Part shown: positions 7,201 through 13,571 of the stretch, piece by piece | Numbering within the stretch: the first letter of the stretch is position 1 | Layout: each line of letters begins with the position of its first letter | Assembly: GCA_027005175.1 (NCBI GenBank) | Contig: JALTMC010000053.1 | Span: 1 to 19,138, forward strand | Reading direction: 5' to 3' | From: Myxococcales bacterium | GTDB lineage: Bacteria; Myxococcota_C; UBA6777 | DNA length: 19,138 bases | Notes under the pieces: generated by a model | What the model was told of the DNA's origin: nothing | The model's input: only the letters and a program-made list of their open reading frames with translations | Databases searched by the model: none | Position numbers and translations under genes: made by a program

Positions 7201-8219
7201 AAACGCGAAAATTGCGGTATCGCCGAACCTTGTCGGGTCGGCTGGCTGGCTCTGGGAGCAAAGATTATTATGTGATAGAGCCCCGTGGCCCTCGAATCTA
7301 TCAAATCCAAACCGTTGGTAAAACAGACACCTTTTGTCGGTTGTATGATACCAAAGGGAAAAGGATCGCGTTTAATGACGACAGCGGTCCTGGCCAGAAC
7401 TGTCGAATTACAAAAGCACTTCGAGCGCAAAAGTACTTGTTAGAGGTCAGCAGTTTACTCAGCCCAGGTGGCTCTTATCAGATCTCTTTCAAAACTGTTT
7501 TACGAAAACCGTCACGGGTCTTGAGGCTTGGACGTGCGCGTCGTGGGAGGTTGAGGTCAAGAAGAAATGTTCATCGATACCGATTTCGTATCCGACGTTC
7601 GGGTAAGTATATTATCGCGACCCGAAACCCTCGTGGTACTCGAACCGACCCCAAGTGCTATCTTTATGAGAGGGGACGTTTGCGTCGGTACAACGACGAC
7701 AGTGGACCCAAATTCAATTGCCGCATCGTACAATATCTCAGGCGCGGCTGGTATTCCCTTGTGATCAAACTTGCGTGGAGTACACGAAAAGGTCCTTATC
7801 TTGTGGCCGTTCGACGATGGGGACAAGCGTTTCCCGGCTCCTCTGCTTCGGTTCGACAAACTCGAAAACGAACTCGAACTCGGCGTCGTCGCTCTGGTCT
7901 CTTGTCTCAAAAGGGGGGGGTTGTGCTTCGCCCAGGCTTGCGTGTTCAAGCTATGTTGGTTCGTACCCGGCGTGTTGATGCCTTTGCTCTTCATATCTCA
8001 CATACAGGGCGGTATCGCATCCAAACGGACGGACATATCGACACAAAATGCTTTCTCGATGACAGGAGCGGTGGTGTTCTTGGAGTGGATGATGATTCTG
8101 GGCCAGGGGCGAATTGTCGTTTGCTCTTGCGGCTGCCTGCGGGTCACTATCAAATCCGTATTCTCGCCCGACCTGCCGGTCGAATGGGTCCTTATGGCAT
8201 CCGCGTGAAGAGTCGGTGA
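4248..8219 (+). CDS. Exported Arg-rich protein with nine PPC-like domains
   Basis: I do not recognise a named orthologue for this 1323-residue product. A hydrophobic segment at ~20-40 ending VVDA-A suggests a Sec signal peptide. Residues 130-259 are a basic, Pro-rich stalk made of 14-aa and 11-aa repeats. Nine units of ~95 residues follow, resembling bacterial pre-peptidase C-terminal (PPC) beta-sandwich domains. The best copies read D-x-x-C-x-L ... NDDSG-x3-NCRI ... L-x-x-G-x-Y. All 14 cysteines fall as one pair per unit (311/333, 411/436, 630/653, 834/854, 1030/1052, 1137/1158, 1268/1290), while units 3 and 6 lack both, which fits a disulfide in each. Residues ~705-746 are a 9-aa repeat linker. 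No catalytic domain is visible, so a binding or surface-structural role is inferred. GAGGAG at 4237-4242 fits ATG 4248 or, with better spacing, ATG 4251. Confidence 0.8.
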   Translation: MMRNGWSHTIINHRAYVEATLLSILLAGFLNLTSLGVVDAASPSTLAESQKATSQPVPKRSKSLFPSSRPVLKRPSAKLRQTPLGSLSLSPTSKSTSRPALRKAAKRHLPARKKRTQTRKKIASKQGLLPPLRRIKPSSKRAVRPLRRVKPSSKRAVRPLRRVHPPLKQVVPPLRRVNPELKRVVPPLRRVNPELKRVLPYFRVRPVLRRVRPLVRPVLRRVRPLVRPVLRRVRPLVRPVLRRVRPLVRPVLRRVRPLVRPFHSLAKVKRLLLGKPVWHRLEVGDVAWFRFHVGRPGWYVFDSLGRSDPYCRLYRSDFHRAAQNDDSGRKRNCRILHRLRRGTYYIEVMLFPYRSKRFAVTVHRLPSAFVSQGEALSGKIEKPGSMKLYRVLVMKDGLYEFASTGTTDVTCALLDSSQSSLTYLATDDDSGKGTNCSLMQYLSTGSYTFLVRSARFSKTGAYRVHFRKAKEARLRFHAITFGEPMRARLKSSRHRNRYHFRLGERTRVSFLTKFNNNTPQLRLRDLNGHGLPGKSYSVRFRGRVRLLSRLLNAGEYYLELRSPGKPKSAYTLWAYKDRDVVIPPNRARLIADGTPQGTVGQPFWYSLFKVTLDGGAYHIIEAKHKALVACFLEDSKGNWLVSRRVSRAERGVCRIEGRGRHGDVWVRLLMRKPTRGSVRLRRRRSNSVMQTSQPSPLERLSDEVKLHRQPKEIELYRQPKEIKLYRQPKEIKLHRQPKEIELYRQPGSIFPNIVPLPKKRVRKVVLASQSSAGLPLTNSRIAPQIRFYQFVPKLLAQNQVQRLRSQRKSGGFLVEVSRPGLYWFSLEGKGSLHCKLSDMLERFIKQSIIFPQGCNIAAYLLRGSYILRFRYQKNIPLLRAVWRSYRSFPAILGSRKILIGPVRKGHKRRLQMRVRHDGFYKIRSHLISSVPLVTRLSLLRGSRQIARHGRKTYRMLVYLRAGLYHVQVKVSQGRGAYSLRKVRLETRKLRYRRTLSGRLAGSGSKDYYVIEPRGPRIYQIQTVGKTDTFCRLYDTKGKRIAFNDDSGPGQNCRITKALRAQKYLLEVSSLLSPGGSYQISFKTVLRKPSRVLRLGRARRGRLRSRRNVHRYRFRIRRSGKYIIATRNPRGTRTDPKCYLYERGRLRRYNDDSGPKFNCRIVQYLRRGWYSLVIKLAWSTRKGPYLVAVRRWGQAFPGSSASVRQTRKRTRTRRRRSGLLSQKGGVVLRPGLRVQAMLVRTRRVDAFALHISHTGRYRIQTDGHIDTKCFLDDRSGGVLGVDDDSGPGANCRLLLRLPAGHYQIRILARPAGRMGPYGIRVKSR
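4635..4844 (+). repeat. 42-nt coding minisatellite, 5 copies
   Basis: Five in-frame copies encode the 14-aa unit PPLRRVxPxxKRxV (residues 130-199). Copies 1-2 and copies 4-5 are nearly identical pairs and copy 3 is intermediate, a pattern expected from stepwise tandem duplication. Confidence 0.9.
4860..5024 (+). repeat. 33-nt coding minisatellite, 5 copies
   Basis: Five in-frame copies encode the 11-aa unit RPVLRRVRPLV (residues 205-259). The copies are almost identical at DNA level, differing by gggtacgg versus gggtgcgg, which suggests recent expansion. Confidence 0.93.
6360..6485 (+). repeat. 27-nt coding repeat, 4.7 copies
   Basis: Head-to-tail units encode (K/E)L(H/Y)RQPKEI, residues 705-746, forming a charged linker between PPC-like units 4 and 5 of the exported protein. 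Confidence 0.9.
7913..7920 (+). repeat. G8 homopolymer inside the PPC-protein gene
   Basis: An uninterrupted run of eight G lies in the Arg-rich linker before the ninth PPC-like unit (codons for SQKGGVV). A one-base slip would change the frame before the last domain. Confidence 0.85.
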
Positions 8220-8320
8220 TTTGATAGAAATCAAATGGATTTCTGCTCTAACTCAAAATCTCTCTTGGAGAGGACGTTATCTTTTAACTGGTTTTTTCTC
8301 AAAAATAGTAGGGGTCACTC

Positions 8321-8797
8321 ATGAAACAATCTTTCTTGGTCGCTTTTGATGGTTCCAATTGGAGCCGCGAGGCTTTGCGCAAAGCCATCACATGGGCTCG
8401 ACTCAATGATGCTTCACTCACTGTGCTATCCGTCGTTGAGCCTGTCACATCCTTTGCTGGCTTGGTTGGTGAATCGCGTGTCGATTGGAGTGAAGGCTCC
8501 GTTCAAGATCTCACGCACGATATTCAAGACCAGTTTAATGAGTGGGGACAGGCCATCTTAGCCCAGGCTGAAGAGATTCTTGAATCTTCAGGTGTTACAT
8601 TTCATCTGCGTATGGAGGTGGGATCACCCCGCCTGACCATCTGTGATGTCGCAAAGGAAGAGGGCTCTGAGCTTATCTTCATCGGTTCACGTGGACTCGG
8701 ACCTGTTAAGCGCATCTTCCTGGGGAGCGTCAGTGATTACGTTATTCACCATGCCCCTTGCTCTGTCTTTGTCCTGCATCTGGGTGACTCTGGTTGA
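8321..8797 (+). CDS. Universal stress protein, UspA family
   Basis: The 158-residue protein fills a single Usp domain. It opens with the FLVAFDGSNWSREAL strand and acidic nucleotide-binding Asp10, and ends with the ATP-binding signature G122-x2-G125-x9-G135-S136 (GSRGLGPVKRIFLGS), followed by the VIHHAPCSVFVL strand. The complete signature indicates the ATP-binding subclass. Usp proteins are small cytoplasmic dimers linked to stress and energy-limitation survival. AGGGG about eight bases before the ATG supports the start. The gene begins 101 bases after the PPC-protein stop on the same strand, so co-transcription is possible but not shown. Confidence 0.93.
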   Translation: MKQSFLVAFDGSNWSREALRKAITWARLNDASLTVLSVVEPVTSFAGLVGESRVDWSEGSVQDLTHDIQDQFNEWGQAILAQAEEILESSGVTFHLRMEVGSPRLTICDVAKEEGSELIFIGSRGLGPVKRIFLGSVSDYVIHHAPCSVFVLHLGDSG

Positions 8798-9236
8798 CAG
8801 CTCCCATCTACTGACTGCCGACTGCCCTTCTCCTCTCGCTTCGCCTCTTTTGTATGAGATCATTCTGTAGTCCATAAGCTCCCAGAGCTGTTTGTTTTAG
8901 GAGATTTGCAGAGTCAAGAGATGGATTGATCTCTCTCCTCTCCTTTGCCTTGCTTTTCTTGTAAGTTACTGTGTTTTTACTCTGTTTCTAGAACTTCATG
9001 CCTCCTTTTATGATAAATTTCTTGCTTGTGAAAGCGATTCATGCTATCGAGTAGAGAACTTGTTATTGGAGGAGTCTACTGCTCTTATTTTGGTTCTATG
9101 TTCCTACATGAATTCATCCTTAGTATTCGGGGTATGGTTGTCTATATTTTGAATGCCTCTTACATGCAAAGATGACTGTTTTTGAGAAAAAGTACTACGA
9201 TGGTGTAGGCTTTATTTTCGTAATTTTATCCTGTCG
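8798..9236. other. AT-rich intergenic region before the G1P dehydrogenase
   Basis: These 439 bases have no convincing ORF. A small stem, AGCTC-CCA-GAGCT (8877-8889), followed by GTTTGTTTT may terminate the usp transcript. A weak promoter candidate is TTGAGA (9182-9187) with an 18-base spacer to TAGGCT (9206-9211). Both are low-confidence readings. Confidence 0.35.
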
Positions 9237-10745
9237 ATGTCAAACAGAGACCTCAGGGCGAGCTGGAAGAGTGCTTTTCTCTCTCTCGTTCGTCCTTGCA
9301 TAAAGAGGTATGAATGCTGTTTGGGGAGAAATAGTTTGTCTCTTGAATCTATGAAGCAATGGCTTGGAAGTTCTCATCGGAGGCCTGATGGGAGCGAAGT
9401 TACGATTAACACTCGTTATGCTGCTCTGGAACGAGGTGCTGAACATCAACTTGCGAAAGATCTGCGTGAAAGTACAAGTGGTTCCTCTGTTTTGGTTGTT
9501 TTTGACAAACGGACCCAAGAGTTTGCGGAGCCGGTGGAGCGTGTGTTGCGAGACACTGGATTTCGTTGCGTTCCCTATTTGTTGCAAGACAATCCAGACG
9601 GTAGTTCTCCTTCGAATGACGATACAAACAGCCTAGCTATTGCGAAAGAGATCTCAGGTCAAGGGGTTGCGAGTGCAGTGGCAGTGGGTTCGGGCACGAT
9701 TAATGATCTGACAAAGTATGCTTCTCATCTGTCGAATATCCCTTATATGGTGTATGGCACTGCAGCTTCCATGAACGGGTACAATAGCCCGATTTCAGCG
9801 ATGTATGTACAGGGTTTGAAGTCGAGTGTTTCTGCCACTCCTGCCTTGGGAATATACGCGGACCCAGAGGTTATAGCCAAAGCTCCTCGAACGATGCATC
9901 TCGCGGGTTTGGGTGACCTTTGTTCCAAGCCCTTTGCAGGCGCTGATGCTGCTGTGGCTGACATCCTGGCTGAGCGCGAGCCCTGGCGTTTGCCTACAGA
10001 CATGGTACATGAGGCGTTTGATCGTGTCTTGCAACAAGCGGAAGCGATTGGACGAGACGACGCAGACGCGATTGCCTCCTTGATGGAGGCCCTCTGGATC
10101 TCAGGATTTTCCATGGCTTTGGCAGGAACAAGTGCTCCTGCTTCAGGTGGAGAGCATCTTTGGTCTCACCGTATTGATATGGCGCGTCATGATGGGGGCT
10201 TGCCTCCGATGGCGCTCCATGGAACGCAGGTGGGGATTGCTTGTGGTCTCGTGCGACCCTTGTTTTCTCTGGTACACGAGGTGGATGCAACCGAAATCCG
10301 CTCTTGCTTGGAAGGTCCTTTGCAGGATCCTACAGAGAGCGAGACCGAGTCTTTGGAGGAGTGGCTGACGATTCGTCACTCTGATCTTAATGTTCTCTCA
10401 AGAAAAGCGTTGAGAGAACAAGCTGAGAAGAAGTTCAATCCAACACATCGGCACTTGCTGCGGGAGCAAATGTGTTTAAAGTGGGTTGAGATTCGAACAG
10501 AATTAGAATTAGCTTATTCACACGCGACCCAAGTAGAAATTGCTTTGGAGCGTGCTGGAGCCCCAAGGGACCCGATGGATATGGGCCTCAGCCATCTTGA
10601 TGCAAAGCGAATCCTTCGCGTGTGTCGGGATATCAGAAATCGATTTACGATTTTGGATTTAACCGCTGAAGTGTTAGGAGAGGATGCCATCCTTTCGCGG
10701 TACCCGTCATTTAGAACCCCCCAAAAAACCGAGGAAGCAGGATAA
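9237..10745 (+). CDS. sn-glycerol-1-phosphate dehydrogenase (AraM/EgsA family)
   Basis: The 502-residue protein is an iron-type alcohol dehydrogenase fold of the AraM/EgsA group. The group reduces dihydroxyacetone phosphate to sn-glycerol-1-phosphate with NAD(P)H, the stereoisomer used for archaeal lipids and for heptaprenylglyceryl phosphate in Bacillus. The nucleotide loop is GSGTINDLTK (151-160), followed by GTAASMNGYNSPISA. Expected metal ligands are Asp227 (GLGDLCSK), His307 (SGGEHLWSH) and His328 (LHGTQVG). The C-terminal helix AGAPRDPMDMGLSHLDAKRI and IRNRFTILDLTAEV are also typical. ATG 9237 has no Shine-Dalgarno and the first ~33 residues look non-homologous. TTG 9336 with GGGGAG seven bases upstream may be the true start (469 aa). 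The stop overlaps the next ATG (TAATG). Confidence 0.85.
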   Translation: MSNRDLRASWKSAFLSLVRPCIKRYECCLGRNSLSLESMKQWLGSSHRRPDGSEVTINTRYAALERGAEHQLAKDLRESTSGSSVLVVFDKRTQEFAEPVERVLRDTGFRCVPYLLQDNPDGSSPSNDDTNSLAIAKEISGQGVASAVAVGSGTINDLTKYASHLSNIPYMVYGTAASMNGYNSPISAMYVQGLKSSVSATPALGIYADPEVIAKAPRTMHLAGLGDLCSKPFAGADAAVADILAEREPWRLPTDMVHEAFDRVLQQAEAIGRDDADAIASLMEALWISGFSMALAGTSAPASGGEHLWSHRIDMARHDGGLPPMALHGTQVGIACGLVRPLFSLVHEVDATEIRSCLEGPLQDPTESETESLEEWLTIRHSDLNVLSRKALREQAEKKFNPTHRHLLREQMCLKWVEIRTELELAYSHATQVEIALERAGAPRDPMDMGLSHLDAKRILRVCRDIRNRFTILDLTAEVLGEDAILSRYPSFRTPQKTEEAG

Positions 10746-11563
10746 TGAGCAGCAATATTCGTGTAGGAGTTTATGTTGACGTCGTCAATCTAACACGCAA
10801 TGGTGGTTATGGAATGCAATACGATGTGTTGCGAGAGTTTGCAACACGCGACTGGGGTGAGCCTGTCCGGCTCAATGCCTATGTTGCTTACGATGAAGAG
10901 CGAGCTTACGAAGACGACGATTATGAAGGTCGCGCTCGTGACTTCCAACTTCGCTTGCGTGATTTTGGCTTTAAAGTCATTGAAAAACGAGTGAGTTGGT
11001 TTAAGGATGAATGGGGCAATCGATACGGTAAAGCCAATGCAGACTTGGATATGGCCGTTGATGCATTGCTACAATCTGAGAAGTTAGATCGAGTCTTACT
11101 GGCGACTGGAGATGGCGACTTCCGACAAGTGGTTCGGGCTCTCCAAAACAAAGGCTGTCGGGTTGAGGTGATCGCCTTTAAAAATGTTTCGACCACACTT
11201 CGTGAAGAGGTCGACATGTTTGTCTCAGGCTACCAAATCCCGAATTTACTTCCAAGCAAATACGATGCAGAAGCCGCTTGGGGTGAACCGGGCTCTCGTG
11301 TCCGAGGAGTCTGTTATGTCTTCTACCACCAAAAGCGATTTGGCTTCCTCCGTTTTCTTAAGGAAATCGCACCCGGTATCTGGATCACAGATGCCAGACG
11401 TGAAGATTCTCCCTATGCCACTGCCTTTGGACATGGTTCTAACTTTCCTCCAGGGCTAGACCTCAATAACCTCCCCAGTCGAGATTATATCTTCGAATTT
11501 GACCTCTCTATGTCTGATCGTGGCCTACAAGCGACCAATATCGAACTCGTCTACCAATACTAA
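10745..11563 (+). CDS. NYN domain protein with C-terminal cold-shock-like domain
   Basis: The 272-residue protein carries an NYN (LabA/DUF88, PIN-like) nuclease fold in residues ~5-165. Acidic residues sit where the metal site is expected: Asp12 (VYVDVVNLTRNGG), Asp100/Asp102 (KANADLDMAVDAL) and Asp123/Asp125 (LLATGDGDFRQVV). Residues ~185-272 (RGVCYVFYHQKRFGFLRF ... NLPSRDYIFEFDLS ... GLQATNIELV) resemble a cold-shock/OB-fold nucleic-acid-binding domain. RNA binding and cleavage are inferred from family knowledge. Its start codon shares one base with the dehydrogenase stop, indicating translational coupling. Confidence 0.85.
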   Translation: MSSNIRVGVYVDVVNLTRNGGYGMQYDVLREFATRDWGEPVRLNAYVAYDEERAYEDDDYEGRARDFQLRLRDFGFKVIEKRVSWFKDEWGNRYGKANADLDMAVDALLQSEKLDRVLLATGDGDFRQVVRALQNKGCRVEVIAFKNVSTTLREEVDMFVSGYQIPNLLPSKYDAEAAWGEPGSRVRGVCYVFYHQKRFGFLRFLKEIAPGIWITDARREDSPYATAFGHGSNFPPGLDLNNLPSRDYIFEFDLSMSDRGLQATNIELVYQY

Positions 11564-11570
11564 GCCTAAC

Positions 11571-11627
11571 CGTCCCGAATCTCCTGTTCCATCCCGAATC
11601 TCCTGTTCCATTCCGAACATCCTGTTC
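11571..11627. repeat. 19-nt tandem repeat, 3 copies
   Basis: Units 11571-11589, 11590-11608 and 11609-11627 follow the pattern catcccgaatctcctgttc, with 1-3 changes each. They start seven bases after the NYN-gene stop. Confidence 0.9.
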
Positions 11628-11641
11628 AGAGCTTCGGATTT

Positions 11642-11743
11642 GCTTGCTTTGGCATCCCGATGCGATGCGACCTTGCAAGCTCTCTTTTTAGGGCTTGCTT
11701 TGGCATCCCGATGCGATGCGACCTTGCAAGCTCTCTTTTTAGG
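11642..11743 (+). terminator. Terminator-like hairpin, tandemly duplicated (51-nt period)
   Basis: Each 51-nt unit (11642-11692 and 11693-11743) is identical. It contains GCTTGC pairing with GCAAGC, an inner stem GCATC-CC-GATGC, and then TCTCTTTTT. The T-run after the stem fits a Rho-independent terminator reading on the plus strand after the dehydrogenase/NYN operon. The duplication gives two in series. Confidence 0.6.
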
Positions 11744-11775
11744 GCTTGCGGATGGCCTCGCCAAACCTCTTTTCT

Positions 11776-12039
11776 TCAACCTACATGCTCGTCATGCTGA
11801 AGCACTTGCTGTTGGCTGAGTTCAGGTGGGGTATGTTGAAGTACTCGCTGTTGGCTGAGTTCAGGTGGGGTATGTTGAAGTATTTGTTGTTGGCTGAGTT
11901 CAGGTTGGGTATGCTGAAGCACTTGCTGTTGGCTGAGTTCAGGTGGGGTATGTTGAAGTATTTGTTGTTGGCTGAGTTCAGGTGGGGTATGTTGAAGTAT
12001 TTGTTGTTGGCTGAGTTCAGGCTGGGCGGTGTTCTTCAT
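11776..12039 (-). CDS. Possible Gln-rich 13-aa repeat protein
   Basis: The minus strand of the 39-nt array encodes about six copies of PPELSQQQILQHT (87 aa from the ATG). Its ATG (12039-12037) overlaps the stop of the M20 peptidase gene by one base (TGATG), a layout typical of translational coupling. Against it, the plus strand is also open through the array, and the ORF is almost nothing but repeat. No family is recognised. Treat it as a hypothesis. Confidence 0.3.
   Translation of the reverse strand: MKNTAQPELSQQQILQHTPPELSQQQILQHTPPELSQQQVLQHTQPELSQQQILQHTPPELSQQRVLQHTPPELSQQQVLQHDEHVG
11794..12027. repeat. 39-nt minisatellite, 6 copies
   Basis: Six contiguous 39-nt units lie between convergent genes. 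The core ttggctgagttcagg is invariant; variation is confined to the gaagtatttgttg part and to tgg/ttg/ctg at the end. Both strands stay open through the array because 39 is a multiple of three. Confidence 0.93.
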
Positions 12040-13505
12040 CACTTCTGTGAATTCTTCAATAACCTTATATAGAATCTGACGATGTTGGCGTAGTTTTCGA
12101 TGAGGATCCTCTCATTGGTTCCGTGGATTCGTTTGACGTCTTTGGGTGTGATATACAGTGGGATATGGCGTAGGATATTGTTACAGATCGTGGAAAAGTG
12201 TCTGGAGTCGGTCCCTCCTAGTACAAGGTTTGGTGCGACGATTGCCGTGGGGAACACCTCCTTGATGCTGCGTTCGATCGCTTTGAATCCAAAACTTTCA
12301 ACACGAGAGACGGGTGAGGGGTTGGAGCTGAATTGAGGTTGGAATATCTCGATATTGATGCTTTTGTCTCGTATGACATTGCGGATATGGGCTTTCACTG
12401 TTTTCTTTGTTTCGCCTGGAAAGATCCGAAAGTTGACGAGGGCGGATGCATGAACAGGTAGGACGTTATCTTTGATTCCACTCGTAAACATGGTGACTGC
12501 GGTGGTTGTACGGATCGTTGCGTTTGTGGAGTTCTTGCCGGAGAGAAGTCTGATCAACACAGGTTTGAGTAACCAAAGATTGGCAAATACCATCTTCTGG
12601 AGAAAGGGCATTTCAGGGCCGATGTACGCAAACATCTTGCCACTTGGTCCGTCAAGAGTGGGGGGGAGCGGGTTCTTTTCGAGTCGGGTAATGGCGCGGC
12701 TGAGTCGTCCAATGGCTGTGCTTTTTGGGGGCATGGATGAGTGTCCACCGCTTCCTCGGATGGATAACTTATAAGTGACATAGCCTTTCTCTGCCAGACC
12801 TACCAAGGCGACGGGTTTTTGGATGCCTGGCATCAAGCCTTGGGTGAGAGCCATGCCTTCATCCACCACAAACTCTAGCTCTACACCTCGCTTGTGAAGT
12901 AAGGCTGCGATTTGTTTGGCTCCCTGACTTCCACCAATCTCTTCGTCATGCCCAAAGGCAAGGTAGATCGTTCGTTGGGGTTTAAAGCCTTTGGCAAGCA
13001 AAGCCTCAATCGCCTCCAAACTCCCTAGTATCGCGAGTTTTATATCGAGAGTCCCACGACCCCAGATCTTTGTTTTGGTGATCGTGCCTGAAAAGGGAGG
13101 GTATTTCCAGTCTTTCAAGGTTCCAGGAGCGATGGGGACAACATCGATATGGCCCATTAACATCATGGGTTTGAGTTTTTGGTTACTGCCTTTCCAGGTG
13201 TAGAGCAGGCTGTACTTGTTGACGACTTCCCGCCGTAAGTTCTTATGAACAATAGGGTATGTTTTCTGTAGAAACTTGTGAAATGCTAGGAAGGGTTTGG
13301 GGTCAAACTTTTTGGGATCTTGGTGAGAGATCGTTTTGAACCTCACGCCTTGCGAAAGGTGTTTTGTGAGTTGTTGGACATCGACTGTGACCTTGACAGG
13401 TTTGACATGGATCTGTTTTGAGCGGAACATTAACGTCCTGGCTAGGAGCACAACCAGGAGCAAAACAAAAAGCACTCCTACCATCTTAACTATCTTTTTG
13501 AGCAT
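12039..13505 (-). CDS. Membrane-anchored M20 family peptidase, PM20D1-like
   Basis: The 488-residue protein is a zinc-dependent M20 amidohydrolase/carboxypeptidase. N-terminal residues 1-27 (MLKKIVKMVGVLFVLLLVV...) form a positively charged, hydrophobic signal anchor, so the enzyme probably acts on the periplasmic side. Metal and catalytic residues are visible: His119 (MGHIDVVP), Asp154 (GRGTLDIK), Glu188/Glu189 (HDEEIGG), Asp215 (VVDEG) and His436 (GGTDSRHF). The order and the long lid domain best match the PM20D1/CPS1 branch, which cleaves or makes N-acyl or dipeptide amide bonds; the substrate here is unknown. The ATG at 13505 has AAGGA nine bases upstream. An in-frame ATG 14 codons earlier lacks this support. 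Confidence 0.88.
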   Translation of the reverse strand: MLKKIVKMVGVLFVLLLVVLLARTLMFRSKQIHVKPVKVTVDVQQLTKHLSQGVRFKTISHQDPKKFDPKPFLAFHKFLQKTYPIVHKNLRREVVNKYSLLYTWKGSNQKLKPMMLMGHIDVVPIAPGTLKDWKYPPFSGTITKTKIWGRGTLDIKLAILGSLEAIEALLAKGFKPQRTIYLAFGHDEEIGGSQGAKQIAALLHKRGVELEFVVDEGMALTQGLMPGIQKPVALVGLAEKGYVTYKLSIRGSGGHSSMPPKSTAIGRLSRAITRLEKNPLPPTLDGPSGKMFAYIGPEMPFLQKMVFANLWLLKPVLIRLLSGKNSTNATIRTTTAVTMFTSGIKDNVLPVHASALVNFRIFPGETKKTVKAHIRNVIRDKSINIEIFQPQFSSNPSPVSRVESFGFKAIERSIKEVFPTAIVAPNLVLGGTDSRHFSTICNNILRHIPLYITPKDVKRIHGTNERILIENYANIVRFYIRLLKNSQK

Positions 13506-13571
13506 TAACTCTCTTCCTTTTTGTTGTGGGCGACGAGATTGTAACATGCTTTCAAAGATGGGGTGAGATTC

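Noticed and set aside
7557-8234. Long alternative-frame ORFs over the end of the PPC-protein gene
   Set aside because: Arg-rich codons (CGN) open other frames; the PPC-like motifs DDSG/NCR lie only in the annotated frame.
8226-8244. Terminator AGAAATC-AAATG-GATTTCT after the PPC-protein gene
   Set aside because: The stem is perfect but AT-rich and lacks a following T-run, and the usp gene lies close by on the same strand; too weak to call.
11794-12027. CRISPR array
   Set aside because: The 39-nt units are directly contiguous with no unique spacers, and no cas gene is present in the window.
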